From positions 1-34,053 of the forward strand of contig CAIYNU010000058.1 of assembly GCA_903927615.1 (NCBI GenBank): a stretch of DNA of 34,053 nucleotides. The letters run 5' to 3'. The notes under the pieces were generated by a model that saw only the letters and a list, made by a program, of their open reading frames with translations, searched no databases and was not told the DNA's origin. A program made the position numbers and the translations under genes. Position 1 is the first letter of the stretch. Each line of letters starts with the position of its first letter. Source of the DNA: an uncultured Rhodospirillales bacterium (GTDB lineage: Bacteria > Pseudomonadota > Alphaproteobacteria > Azospirillales > Azospirillaceae). Shown piece after piece: positions 1 to 9,129 of this stretch.

Positions 1-2289
1 AGCCGCCACCGGTTGCTTGATGCCGAGATTGATCACCCGGTAGCCGTTGTTGGTCAGGATGATATCCACCAGATTCTTGCCGATGTCGTGGACATCGCCC
101 TTGACGGTGGCCAGCACCAGGGTGCCCTTGGCCTGATCATCGGCTTTTTCCAGATGGGGCTCCAGCCACGCCACCGCCGCTTTCATGGTTTCGGCCGATT
201 GGAGCACGAACGGGAGCTGCATCTTGCCCGAACCGAACAACTCGCCCACCACCTTCATGCCGTCCAGCAGGTAGGTGTTGATGATGGTCAACGGCGGGTG
301 AGTGGCCAGGGCTTCGGTCAGATCGGCTTCCAGGCCGGTGCGGTCGCCGTCGACGATCCGCAGTTTCAGGCGTTCGCCCACCTCCGCCGGCCGTTCCCGC
401 ACCGCGGCCTTGTCCTGGGTCCGGCCGGCAAACAGCGCCATGAAGGCCTGGAGCGGGTCATAGCCCGCGCGCCGGCGGTCAAAGATCAGGTCTTCGGCCG
501 CGGCGACCTCGTCGGCGGGAATCTTATGGAGCGGCATCAGCTTCGAGAGATGAACAATGGCGCCGGTCATGCCGCGCCGGAGCGCGTGGTCCAGGAATAC
601 CGAATTCAAGACATGGCGTGCCGCCGGATTCAGCCCGAACGAGACGTTGGACAGACCCAGGATGATCTGGCACTGGGGCATCTCCCGGGCGATGGTCTCG
701 ATCCCGTCCAAGGTCCAGCAGGCCAGCTTGCGGTCGTCCTCGTTGCCGGTGGCGATGGTGAAGGTCAGCGGGTCGAACAGCAGGTCGCTGGCCGGCAGGC
801 CATGGCCATGGACCGCAAAGTCGTAAAGCCGCCGGGCGATCTCCAGCTTGCGCTCCACCGACTTGGCCATGCCCTGCTCGTCGATGGTCAGGGCGATCAC
901 CGCGGCCCCGAACTTGCGGGCCAGCCGCAATCGCCTGGCCGCAGTTTCCTCGCCGTCCTCGAAGTTGATGGAGTTGATCACGGCCTTGCCGCCATAGAGC
1001 TGAAGCGCCTGTTCCAGCACGGTATATTCGGTGGAATCGATCACCAGGGGCGCGGTCACCGCCGCGGACAGGCGCTTGACCACCTCGTTCATTTCGGCGG
1101 CTTCATCCCGGCCGACGAAGGCGGTGCAGACGTCCAGGGTGTGGCTGCCCTCCCGGACCTGCTCCCGGGCCATGGCCACGCAGCCGTCCCAGTCATGGGA
1201 CTGCTGGTACTCGCGCCACTTCTTGGAGCCGTTGGCGTTGCAGCGTTCGCCGATGGACAGATAGGCGTTCTCCTGACGCAGCGACACCGGGCTGTAGAGC
1301 GAGGCCAGCGACGGGGTCCAGACAGGGCTCCGCCGGGCCGGGGCCGGGCGGTGCTGGCCGGCGGGGGCCAGCCGGCGCAGCATGGCATCGGCCGCTTCGA
1401 TATGCTCGATGTTGGTCCCGCAACAGCCGCCGATCAGGTTGACCCCGTCCTCGGCGACGAATCGTTCCAGCCAGGTGGCGAGATCAGCGCCGCGCAGGGG
1501 ATAGCGGGTCTTGCCGTCCACCAGTTCGGGCAGGCCGGCGTTGGGCTGCACCGAGACCAGGCCCGGCCAGTTGGTGCTGAGCCAGCGGACATGCTCGGCC
1601 ATTTCGCGCGGACCGGTGGCGCAGTTCAGCCCCATCAACGGCACGTCCAAGGCATTGATGATGGTGGCCGCCGCCGGCAGATCGGTGCCGACCAGCAGGG
1701 TGCCGGTGGTCTCCACGGTGATCTGGACGAAGATCGGCAGATCGACGCCGGCTTCGGCCCGGGCGATCCGGGCGGCATTGACCGCGGCCTTGATCTGGAG
1801 CGGGTCCTGGCAGGTTTCGATCAGGATGGCATCGACGCCGCCGGCGATCAGGCCGCGGCACTGCACGGCGAACGAGTCCTCCAGCACCGGATAAGCCACA
1901 TGGCCCAGGCTGGGCAGGCGGGTGCCGGGTCCGATGGAGCCCACCACGAAGCGGTCGCGGCCGTCGGCCTTGAAGCGTTCGGCCGCCTCCCGGGCGATTT
2001 CGCCCGCGGCCTTGTTGATCTCGAACGCCCGGTCCTGCAAGCCGAATTCACCAAGCGTGATCGGGGAGGCGCCGAAGGTGTCGGTTTCGACCATGTCGGC
2101 GCCGGCCCGGTAGTAGCCCGCATGAATGTCGCGGACGATGTCGGGGCGGGACAGCGCCAGGATGTCGGTGCAGTTCTCGTGTCCCCAGTAGTCGCGATCG
2201 ACGTCAAGGTCCAGGGCCTGCACCCGGCTGCCGAAGCCGCCATCGCACAACAGAACACGGTCACGGAGGAGGTCGAGGAGATGGGGCAC
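1..2289 (-). CDS. metH: Cobalamin-dependent methionine synthase MetH, partial (3' end beyond window)
   Basis: Transfers a methyl group from methyltetrahydrofolate to homocysteine through cobalamin, giving methionine in the cytoplasm. The reverse strand reads 763 codons without a stop from a GTG at 2289 and runs off the left edge. Domains in order: homocysteine-binding barrel (residues about 5-300) with the zinc cysteines in GLNCATGP (C223) and GGCCGTN (C289, C290); pterin-binding barrel from about 345 (IGERCNANGSKKW); cap domain from about 640; and the start of the B12-binding domain with GDVHDIGKN, whose His734 would be the lower cobalt ligand. The rest of the B12 domain and the reactivation domain lie outside. 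The pterin domain reads ERCNANGSK where E. coli-type enzymes have ERTNVTGS, so it belongs to another MetH subtype. The start agrees with the conserved LLCDGGFG motif close to the N-terminus. I see no SAM or SAH riboswitch in the 173 bp upstream. Confidence 0.95.
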   Translation of the reverse strand, partial: MPHLLDLLRDRVLLCDGGFGSRVQALDLDVDRDYWGHENCTDILALSRPDIVRDIHAGYYRAGADMVETDTFGASPITLGEFGLQDRAFEINKAAGEIAREAAERFKADGRDRFVVGSIGPGTRLPSLGHVAYPVLEDSFAVQCRGLIAGGVDAILIETCQDPLQIKAAVNAARIARAEAGVDLPIFVQITVETTGTLLVGTDLPAAATIINALDVPLMGLNCATGPREMAEHVRWLSTNWPGLVSVQPNAGLPELVDGKTRYPLRGADLATWLERFVAEDGVNLIGGCCGTNIEHIEAADAMLRRLAPAGQHRPAPARRSPVWTPSLASLYSPVSLRQENAYLSIGERCNANGSKKWREYQQSHDWDGCVAMAREQVREGSHTLDVCTAFVGRDEAAEMNEVVKRLSAAVTAPLVIDSTEYTVLEQALQLYGGKAVINSINFEDGEETAARRLRLARKFGAAVIALTIDEQGMAKSVERKLEIARRLYDFAVHGHGLPASDLLFDPLTFTIATGNEDDRKLACWTLDGIETIAREMPQCQIILGLSNVSFGLNPAARHVLNSVFLDHALRRGMTGAIVHLSKLMPLHKIPADEVAAAEDLIFDRRRAGYDPLQAFMALFAGRTQDKAAVRERPAEVGERLKLRIVDGDRTGLEADLTEALATHPPLTIINTYLLDGMKVVGELFGSGKMQLPFVLQSAETMKAAVAWLEPHLEKADDQAKGTLVLATVKGDVHDIGKNLVDIILTNNGYRVINLGIKQPVAA

Positions 2290-2382
2290 GGGCGGGTCTC
2301 TTGTGATACGGTGGGGCAGCAGGCAGGTTGTTGAGCCAACCGAGCCGGATGTCAATGGGCTAGGCTGAGGTGGCGGCTGTCG

Positions 2383-2418
2383 GGCCGGCCTTTTGGCCGG
2401 GGCCGGGGCCGGGGGGCG
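2383..2418. repeat. GC hairpin followed by G-run array between metH and the chemoreceptor gene
   Basis: In the divergent 173-bp gap, CCGGCC (2385-2390), a TTTT loop and GGCCGG (2395-2400) form a perfect 6-bp hairpin. It is followed directly by GG, GGGG, GGGG and GGGGGG runs separated by CC or C (to 2418). The run array could form a G-quadruplex on the plus strand. No T-run follows on either strand that would make it a textbook terminator. Its position between two divergently transcribed starts makes a regulatory or structural role possible, but nothing here proves it. Confidence 0.45.
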
Positions 2419-2462
2419 GTGCTCTGCCAGCGGTCGCGCGATATTGATGAGGTCATGGGGGA

Positions 2463-4481
2463 ATGGCTATGGCGATACTCAATAATCTTAATATCGGCAT
2501 CAAGGTGGCTGCGGGCATTGGTCTACTGCTGATTTTGCTGTTGGTTGTGAGTATTGGCGCCTATCAGGGTCTCCATGGCGCTTTGAGCAATTTTACCGAT
2601 TATCAGAGCCTCGCGCGTCAGAACAATGCGCTGGGGCGGATTCAAGCCAACATGCTGGAGGTTCGTCTGCGGGCCAACGACTTCCTGTTGACCGGGGTCG
2701 AGGATGCGGCCGGCAGCGTCAAGGAACGGGTGACGGCGGCGACCACGCTTGCCCAGGAGGCCAGCGCCCTGTTCCAGAACAGCACCACGAAAAGTGCGAT
2801 CGAAACGGTCGAAACCGAGCTGAAAGAGTACGGAACGACCTTTGCCAAGACCCATGACATTCAACGTCAGTTGACCGAATTGTTTCTTCGGATGAATCAG
2901 TTGGGTCGGGACATGGAAAAGGCGCTGACTGGAATCATGGAAGACGCGCACCGGGATGGTGAAACCGATGCGGCATTTCTGGCCGGGGAAACCCTGCGCG
3001 GCATGCTGCTGGCGCAAAGCTACGGTAATAAATTTGTCCAAAGCCATAGTACCGTCGATGTCGAGCGGACCGATAAGGAACTGACCGCATTCCGGGAGAA
3101 ATCCGATAAGCTGGCCGGGATGGTCAACAACGCCGAAAGCAAGGCGCTGGGGACGGCCTTGACCACGACATTCAATCAATATCAGGCAGCCTTCGCCGCT
3201 CTGAAGACCAGCATCTTTGAGCGCGACCGATTGGTTCAAGAGACACTCTACCGGATCGGTCCGGCTATCGCTCAAACCACCGAAGATATGAAACAGCGTA
3301 ATATTGAGCTTCAGGATCAACTGGGCCCCAGGGCCGGCGCCGAGATACAGCAAGCCGTCACCACCACGCTGGTCATCGCCGGGGTTGCGGTGGCGGTCGG
3401 GTTGGTGGTGGCCTTTGGTCTGGCGGTGCTGATCGCGCGGCCGGTGGTCGCCATGACCGACGCCATGCGCCGACTGGCCGAAGGCGATCATAGCGTGGCC
3501 ATCCCAGCCCGCAATCGCCATGATGAAATCGGGCATATGGCCGAGGCGGTTCAGGTGTTTAAGGATAACGCCATCGAAGTCGAACGCCTGAGGGCCGAGC
3601 AGGAGGCCCAGGCCCGGCGGGCGGCCGACGACAAACGGCAGGCCATGAACCAATTTGCCGACGGTTTCGAAAGCAGCGTCAAGAGTGTCGTCGGCAGTGT
3701 CTCGACGGCGTCGACGGAAATGCGGGTGAATGCCCAAAGCCTGTCAACCATCGCCGACGAGACCAACCGCCAGTCGGCGGCGGTGGCCACCGCCGCCGAG
3801 CAGGCCTCGAGCAACGTCCAGACCGTCGCGACGGCGGCCGAGGAGTTGAGCGGCTCCATCGACGAGATCAGCCGTAAGGTCAATCAGTCCTCGACCATTG
3901 CCGGTCGCGCGGTGGATGAGGCGGATCGCACCAACATGGTCGTGACGGGCCTGGTGGACGCGGCCCGCAAGATCGGCGATGTCGTTCAGTTGATCAACAA
4001 CATCGCGTCTCAAACCAATTTGCTGGCGTTGAACGCGACCATCGAGGCCGCCCGGGCCGGTGAAGCCGGGAAGGGGTTCGCCGTCGTGGCGTCCGAGGTC
4101 AAGAACCTGGCCACCCAAACCGGCCGGGCCACCGAGGAAATCTCCGGGCAGATCGCCGAGATGCAGGCGGCGGCAACTGGAGCCGCGGACGCCATCAAGA
4201 GCATCGGCGGGACCATCCTGCGCATCAACGAAATCATCACCACCATTGCCGCCGCGGTCAAAGAGCAGGCCGGGGCGACCCAGGAAATCGCCCGCAACGT
4301 CCAGCAGGCGGCGTCCGGCACCCAAAAAGTGACGGCGAACATCGGCAGCGTCACCCGCGCCGCCGCCGAGACCGGAAGCTTGTCGGGAAAGGTGCTGTCC
4401 GCCGCGGAATGCCTGTTGCGTGAGTCAGGCAGCCTCAGTCACGCCGTCGACGGGTTCATTCGCCAGGTTCGAAGCACCTGA
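2463..4481 (+). CDS. Methyl-accepting chemotaxis protein (HAMP + MCP signalling domain)
   Basis: Membrane chemoreceptor that would control CheA through CheW. The 672 residues hold TM1 (about 14-34), a long helical periplasmic sensor (about 35-295), TM2 (about 299-325), a HAMP domain (about 326-375, with [17 protein letters not shown]) and a cytoplasmic coiled coil. The conserved hairpin tip (about 505-550) contains [20 protein letters not shown] and [13 protein letters not shown]. The sensor is all-helical, like the 4HB/HBM class, so the ligand cannot be named. No CheR-docking pentapeptide is seen at the C-terminus. Start choice is open: GAGG (2449-2452) suits the ATG at 2463, whereas GGGGGA (2457-2462) touches that ATG and is better spaced for a second in-frame ATG at 2469. 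No che genes are nearby, so it probably feeds a chemotaxis cluster elsewhere. Confidence 0.93.
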   Translation: MAMAILNNLNIGIKVAAGIGLLLILLLVVSIGAYQGLHGALSNFTDYQSLARQNNALGRIQANMLEVRLRANDFLLTGVEDAAGSVKERVTAATTLAQEASALFQNSTTKSAIETVETELKEYGTTFAKTHDIQRQLTELFLRMNQLGRDMEKALTGIMEDAHRDGETDAAFLAGETLRGMLLAQSYGNKFVQSHSTVDVERTDKELTAFREKSDKLAGMVNNAESKALGTALTTTFNQYQAAFAALKTSIFERDRLVQETLYRIGPAIAQTTEDMKQRNIELQDQLGPRAGAEIQQAVTTTLVIAGVAVAVGLVVAFGLAVLIARPVVAMTDAMRRLAEGDHSVAIPARNRHDEIGHMAEAVQVFKDNAIEVERLRAEQEAQARRAADDKRQAMNQFADGFESSVKSVVGSVSTASTEMRVNAQSLSTIADETNRQSAAVATAAEQASSNVQTVATAAEELSGSIDEISRKVNQSSTIAGRAVDEADRTNMVVTGLVDAARKIGDVVQLINNIASQTNLLALNATIEAARAGEAGKGFAVVASEVKNLATQTGRATEEISGQIAEMQAAATGAADAIKSIGGTILRINEIITTIAAAVKEQAGATQEIARNVQQAASGTQKVTANIGSVTRAAAETGSLSGKVLSAAECLLRESGSLSHAVDGFIRQVRST

Positions 4482-4576
4482 GGACGGGAGGAGGAGGCAG
4501 GCAGGGCCACCGGGAACGAAAGCCCGAAATGGTGGTTAATGAAGATTTAAGGAAAGCGCCGGGGCCGCAGCCAATG

Positions 4577-4595
4577 ATGCGCCCTGGTGGCGCAT
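4577..4595. repeat. 7-bp perfect hairpin in the chemoreceptor/kinase gap
   Basis: ATGCGCC (4577-4583), a 5-nt loop and GGCGCAT (4589-4595) form a perfect inverted repeat in the 249-bp gap between the chemoreceptor and the hybrid kinase. There is no T-run on the plus strand after it, so it is at best a weak end for the chemoreceptor transcript. The remainder of the gap becomes AT-rich towards the kinase, and I see no convincing promoter in it. Confidence 0.35.
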
Positions 4596-4730
4596 GGTGT
4601 TGCAAACGGGGTAGCATTGCGGAGCAAGGTTGATGTAACGTGCATCGTGTGGCGCGACCCAAACCCATTTGTTCGCTACCAGATTTTTTGCAAGACCCAA
4701 TGCCGATCAATAAAAAAGGGCTTCACGATA

Positions 4731-7631
4731 ATGGTTACAGCATCAAAGCTCTTTTTTCGACGCCTGACGATCGGTGTCGTATTGTTAAATATTACGATAA
4801 TTACGCTTGCGGTCATTTCAATTCAGCAACTCTATTACGACAATCAAGAACGAACAGAGATTTCATCGAGTAATATTGCGCAAGTTCTGGCCCAGGAGAT
4901 CAATTCGACGATCGACCGAATCGATTTGGCGCTATCGAACATCGCCGATAACGTGGCGCGCGAGTCAGCCCCAAATAAAAAAATGGATGAAATTCTTGCG
5001 ACCACGCTCACGCGTCTGCCCGATATTGATAGTATTGGAATGACCGATGCCACTGGAGATATTGTAATCTGGACGGGATCAGCGCCATCGAGACATATCA
5101 GTATCGGTGGCAGGGATTATTTCCAGACGCTGAAAAGTAATGATAATACCGGAATGATTATTACCAAACCCCTGAGGGGCAGTATCACTGGAAAGTGGCA
5201 GATGGTCTTTGCCCGCCGTCTGAATCAGCCCGATGGGACCTTTGGCGGGGTTGTCTATGCGGTGATCATGATCGAGCGCATCGTCAATATGTTTTCTTCT
5301 CTGGATATTGGAGAACATGGCAAGGTCGCTCTCCAAACAGATGACTTTACGACGATCATTCGCTATCCAGAATCCAATGGGATCAAGGATGAAATCGAGA
5401 ACCAAGGATTGTCACAGAAGTATCAGGATATCATCAAAAGTCATCCGGAAACTGGGACTTATACCGTCAATATGGACCCGATTTATCGAACTATATCCTA
5501 TAGGAAAATTGGCAATCATGCCCTGTATATTTTTGTGGACATTGCCGCTGATGACGACATAAAGGAATGGCGCGATATTGTTCTGAAAATATCTCTACTA
5601 GTCATTTTATTTATATTGGCGACCATGGCGTCGCTTCGGATATTTTATCGACATCAGAAAGCCGCAGAAACCTATTTGGCCGATCTCGAGAAAAATAATC
5701 ATAGCCTGCAAGTCAGCGAAAGTCGCTATCGTGGCTTAATCGAGACCCAGATTGATATGGTCTTACGCCTTGGTGTGAATAACGCCTTCACGTTTGCGAA
5801 TGAAACGACTTGCCGGGTGTTGGGGGTGCGTCGGGAGGCGCTGCTGGGCCAGAACTGGCAAACTTTTGTCAACCCTGATGATGTCGCGGCGACCGCGACA
5901 GAAATCGCCGCCGCGCTGTCGCCACCCTATCCCCGGGTTAGGGTTGAGAATCGCATCCTGACCGGGGATGGTGAACGCTGGTATGCCTGGGAAGGCACGC
6001 TGGTGATCCGGAACAGCGAAAAAGCCATGGAGGTTCAGGCGGTCGGTCGGGACATTACCGAAATGAAGCAGGCTTTGGGGGAATTGCGGGCGGCTAAGGA
6101 ACAGGCGGATGCCGCGAACTCGGCCAAGTCGGCATTCCTGGCGATGATGAGCCATGAGATCAGGACGCCGTTGACCGGAATCATGGGGATGGCAGACTTG
6201 ATGCTGGAAGAAGAAGCGCCAACCCGGCAGAAAGATGGTATCCAAACCTTGCGCAGTTCGGCCAAACTACTGACCACCATTCTGAATGATGTGCTTGATT
6301 TCTCAAAAATCGAAAGCGGAACCATCACTTTTGAATGCGAGGTGTTCGAGATTCGCCTGGAACTTGCCAAGGCGATCAGTTTATTTTCAGCGAATTCCAG
6401 CAAGAACCGCGTCGATATGGTGGCGCAGGTGGCCGACGATGTGCCCGATTGCGCGGCAGGCGACCCGATTCGCATTCGACAGATCTTACATAATCTCATT
6501 GGAAATGCGGTAAAGTTTACCGAAAAAGGAAATATTGTTATTCGTGTGACCGTGTGCCCAGAGGATGATGATGCTCAGGAGGAGAACGCTATCACTCTCA
6601 AATTTGAAATCATCGATACCGGCATTGGTCTTTCGCCCGAACAACGGCAAGGCCTGTTTCAACCCTTCTCTCAGGCGCACGGTTCGCTCTCGCGACGCCT
6701 CGGCGGGACCGGATTAGGCCTGGCCATCTCAAAACGCCTGGTTGAGTTAATGCACGGTCGGATTGGTGTCGAAAGCGTGCTGGGTCAAGGCTCAACCTTC
6801 TGGTTTACGATACGGTTGAATCGGGCCAGCAGGCCCGTGGTTAATTTGGTTGAACCCATCGGACTCAACGAACCCTGGGGGCTTGATATCCTGGTTGCCG
6901 AAGATAACCCAACCAACCAAAAAGTCATCAAAGCCATGCTCACAAAAAGAGGTCATAAGGTCGAGGTTGCCGAGAATGGGAAAATTGCCTTTGATCTACT
7001 GTCGATCAAATGTTTTGATCTTGTGCTTATGGACATTCAAATGCCGGTCATGGACGGCGTTACGGCAACCAAAAATATCCGGGAAACCCGATTTTTTAAT
7101 AAAGATATCCCAATCATCGCGCTGACTGCCGATGTGGTTCAAGAACGGCGCCAGAAATATCTGGATGCCGGCATGAATGACGTGATTTCAAAGCCCATTG
7201 ATTGGCACCAACTGATCATAAAAATTAATGACGCAGTGGCTTCATCTGGCAAATCATCAAATAAAATAGGCGATGGCAATTATAATATAATCGACGCTGA
7301 CAAGCTTGAATCGATTACTGATGCAATTGGTTTGTCTGAAATGAAAGAATTCATTACGGAATTCTGTTGTTTGACCGAGAATGACATCAATAATGTCGAA
7401 GATGCGCTTGTCGCGAATGATCAGTCTAAAGTTAAACGATTGTGTCACACGATCAAGGGGGTGGCGGGCAATATTGGCGCGCTACGTCTCCGGGACGCGA
7501 TCTCTGAGGTTGAAAAAGTGGCGGGGGAGCCAAATGTTGCTTTACCCCGCCTTGAGAATGTTAAACTGAGCTTCAGCGTCACCAAGCGGTATCTGACCAC
7601 GAAATTCAACAACGGTGTCATCCCATCGTGA
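4731..7631 (+). CDS. Hybrid sensor histidine kinase (dCache-like sensor, PAS, HisKA, HATPase, REC, Hpt)
   Basis: Membrane phosphorelay kinase of 966 residues. TM1 is about 10-32, the periplasmic double-Cache-like sensor about 35-280, TM2 about 284-304 and PAS about 325-445. The HisKA H-box is SHEIRTP (His475). The HATPase has an N-box around HNLIGNAVKF, DTGIGL and GGTGLGLAISKRL. REC (about 718-835) has acidic E724/D725, phosphoacceptor Asp768 (LMDIQMP), T799 and K821. A C-terminal Hpt carries His906 in CHTIKG. All three phosphorelay sites are intact, so it should pass phosphate His-Asp-His to a regulator encoded elsewhere. The ATG at 4731 is preferred over an upstream in-frame ATG (4587) because TM1 follows at once and AAGGG lies 10 nt before it. 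Base composition is uneven: the sensor, REC and Hpt parts are AT-rich for this window, while the PAS part is GC-rich. Confidence 0.93.
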   Translation: MVTASKLFFRRLTIGVVLLNITIITLAVISIQQLYYDNQERTEISSSNIAQVLAQEINSTIDRIDLALSNIADNVARESAPNKKMDEILATTLTRLPDIDSIGMTDATGDIVIWTGSAPSRHISIGGRDYFQTLKSNDNTGMIITKPLRGSITGKWQMVFARRLNQPDGTFGGVVYAVIMIERIVNMFSSLDIGEHGKVALQTDDFTTIIRYPESNGIKDEIENQGLSQKYQDIIKSHPETGTYTVNMDPIYRTISYRKIGNHALYIFVDIAADDDIKEWRDIVLKISLLVILFILATMASLRIFYRHQKAAETYLADLEKNNHSLQVSESRYRGLIETQIDMVLRLGVNNAFTFANETTCRVLGVRREALLGQNWQTFVNPDDVAATATEIAAALSPPYPRVRVENRILTGDGERWYAWEGTLVIRNSEKAMEVQAVGRDITEMKQALGELRAAKEQADAANSAKSAFLAMMSHEIRTPLTGIMGMADLMLEEEAPTRQKDGIQTLRSSAKLLTTILNDVLDFSKIESGTITFECEVFEIRLELAKAISLFSANSSKNRVDMVAQVADDVPDCAAGDPIRIRQILHNLIGNAVKFTEKGNIVIRVTVCPEDDDAQEENAITLKFEIIDTGIGLSPEQRQGLFQPFSQAHGSLSRRLGGTGLGLAISKRLVELMHGRIGVESVLGQGSTFWFTIRLNRASRPVVNLVEPIGLNEPWGLDILVAEDNPTNQKVIKAMLTKRGHKVEVAENGKIAFDLLSIKCFDLVLMDIQMPVMDGVTATKNIRETRFFNKDIPIIALTADVVQERRQKYLDAGMNDVISKPIDWHQLIIKINDAVASSGKSSNKIGDGNYNIIDADKLESITDAIGLSEMKEFITEFCCLTENDINNVEDALVANDQSKVKRLCHTIKGVAGNIGALRLRDAISEVEKVAGEPNVALPRLENVKLSFSVTKRYLTTKFNNGVIPS

Positions 7632-8469
7632 ATAAAGCGGCGCCCATGTCCTGGATAAACTCACCCCAGGCCAATTGACGGATCCAGTGCTCGGGAATCC
7701 CGGAGACCCCATACCGGGCGCCGGCAATTTGGCCGGTGACCGCGCCGACGGTGTCTGCGTCGTTGCCCAGATTGGCCGCGGTCAGCACGGCATCCCGGAA
7801 GGTTGACGTGGTGGCGATACACCATAGGGCGGCTTCGAAGGTATGGACGACATAACCGGTTGACTGGATCTCGCTTCGACTTTTCGTGAGCCAACGAGCA
7901 AAAGAGTTGTCGGCCTGATCATTAATTTCACGCCATAGAATCTCACCAAACATTTTCGAATAGTACAGGCATTTGCTTGAGCCATGCGTCAGCGCCGACT
8001 GTTGCCCACTGATATATTTGCATTCATCGAGGTCGTTGTGAAAAGCAATCGGGACTGGGGCCAGACGCATGATGCAGCCATTCCCCGAGGACTGATCATC
8101 CGTCGGCCCTAAATACGGATTGCGCCGGTCGCTGGCACGCCAGTCCCGTAACGCGGATAATGTTGTCACGCCGATATCGAAACATCGTCCATTGTGAGAA
8201 TATTCGCCTTTTTGCCACCAAGCCAGGAAACGGTTCATCACATCATCAGGCTGAAACCCCTGGCATTGAATGAGCGAATCCCCCAATGCCAGCGCCATGC
8301 TGGTGTCGTCGGTCCATTCACCGGGCGCCAGTCCAAACGGCCCGCCCCCAATCATGTCCGTCAGATGTTGATAAGAATCCCGGCGTTTGAATTCCAAGGT
8401 GGTGCCGACCGCATCGCCGACGGCGAGACCCATCATGCACCCAAGGGCTTTGTCTTGTTTGCGGTCCAT
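7618..8469 (-). CDS. ADP-ribosylglycohydrolase family protein (DraG/ARH-like)
   Basis: Predicted cytoplasmic hydrolase that removes ADP-ribose from a protein or other acceptor, using a binuclear metal centre. The 283 residues start MDRKQDKALGCMMGLAVGDA, the usual family opening. They contain the metal-binding TDD at 53-55 (EWTDDTSMA), GNGCIMRLAPV at 129-139 and a second metal motif, LGNDADTVGAVTG, at 234-246, so the active site looks complete. The ATG at 8469 is favoured over an upstream in-frame start (8502) because AAGGAG lies five bases before it. A TTGACG at 8528-8533 could be a -35 element, but the -10 is poor. No ADP-ribosyltransferase (DraT or other) or nitrogenase gene is in view, so the target is unknown and the name draG is not justified. 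Its last 14 bp overlap the end of the convergent kinase gene. Confidence 0.85.
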   Translation of the reverse strand: MDRKQDKALGCMMGLAVGDAVGTTLEFKRRDSYQHLTDMIGGGPFGLAPGEWTDDTSMALALGDSLIQCQGFQPDDVMNRFLAWWQKGEYSHNGRCFDIGVTTLSALRDWRASDRRNPYLGPTDDQSSGNGCIMRLAPVPIAFHNDLDECKYISGQQSALTHGSSKCLYYSKMFGEILWREINDQADNSFARWLTKSRSEIQSTGYVVHTFEAALWCIATTSTFRDAVLTAANLGNDADTVGAVTGQIAGARYGVSGIPEHWIRQLAWGEFIQDMGAALFTMG

Positions 8470-8555
8470 CACCACTCCTTGATGGGGAGCCAGGATCGTC
8501 ACTCACCATTATCCTGTCCGGGTTTGCCGTCAACCCCCTTTGGTGAACCGCCCGT

Positions 8556-8981
8556 TCAGTTGGACTCGGTTGCCCAGCGGCGCGCCATGGTGTCCGTGGC
8601 CTGGGGCGCCCATTGACGCACGGCGGGAATCAGTTGAGCCATGATCGGGACCACGAACAGGGGGATACCGAAGGTCTGGGCGGTGGCCAGGAATTCGAAC
8701 GGTGTCACGGCTGTGATGATCACCCTGGCGGTTTGGACGGCGACCAGCACCGCCGTGTAGATCGAGCCATAGGTCACCGCGGTGGTGGTGGCCGACCGGA
8801 CCCAGTCCGACCGGACCGCGCCCGACGTGTCCGCGCCCGGGGCGTCCGGGTTCGACGTGTCCAAGTTTGGTCTGGCCATGGCGGGATCGCCGTTCGAGGC
8901 CCGGGCGGAGGTTGGGCCCATCCAAAGCGCCATCATGACCATCAGCGCCACCAACGCAGGTTTACCAAAGCCTCTCAGCAT
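8556..8981 (-). CDS. Small exported/membrane protein of unknown function
   Basis: A 141-residue protein I do not recognise. A signal peptide is clear: MLRGFGKP, then a hydrophobic stretch, then ARASN with likely cleavage near residue 29. A short Asp/Pro/Ala-rich, probably disordered segment follows (about 30-58). Next come two hydrophobic stretches, about 68-92 (with YGSIYTAVLVAVQ) and about 97-118 (with FGIPLFVVPIMAQ), and a polar tail. It could sit in the inner membrane with two helices. The ATG at 8981 fits the signal peptide and is preceded by GGGAGGGC and AAAGG. It lies downstream of emrB on the same strand with a 148-bp gap, so it probably has its own promoter. No domain name can be given. 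Confidence 0.6.
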   Translation of the reverse strand: MLRGFGKPALVALMVMMALWMGPTSARASNGDPAMARPNLDTSNPDAPGADTSGAVRSDWVRSATTTAVTYGSIYTAVLVAVQTARVIITAVTPFEFLATAQTFGIPLFVVPIMAQLIPAVRQWAPQATDTMARRWATESN

Positions 8982-9029
8982 CCTTTGCCCTCCCGTCGTT
9001 CGGTCCGGCCCCTGGGACCTGGAACTCTT

Positions 9030-9060
9030 CCAATATTGGCGTCGGACAACGCCGGACAAC
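9030..9060. promoter_or_regulatory. Palindrome CCAATATTGG with adjacent tandem 10-bp repeat
   Basis: CCAATATTGG (9030-9039) is a perfect 10-bp palindrome. Next to it, GTCGGACAAC (9041-9050) and GCCGGACAAC (9051-9060) form a tandem repeat, nine of ten bases identical. On the minus strand the repeats read TTGTCC, which could serve as -35 elements, but no good -10 follows. The site is about 50-80 bp upstream of the small exported protein gene and beyond the end of emrB, so it is a candidate operator or promoter region for that gene. Confidence 0.35.
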
Positions 9061-9129
9061 TCCCGTCCATGGAAAACAGGCGGGTCGGTCCAGGCCGGCC
9101 CCCGGAAACACCGGACCCGATCTGGACCT

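Noticed and set aside
13-2334. 773-codon open frame on the plus strand
   Set aside because: Antisense to metH; the minus strand encodes a clear methionine synthase with all motifs, and the plus-strand product is a His/Gly/Gln-rich shadow.
2290-2462. SAM or SAH riboswitch upstream of metH
   Set aside because: Searched because methionine genes often carry one; no conserved core or fitting stem arrangement seen, only a GC hairpin and G runs.
2523-3737. 404-codon minus-strand open frame
   Set aside because: Antisense to the chemoreceptor gene, whose HAMP and signalling domains are unambiguous.
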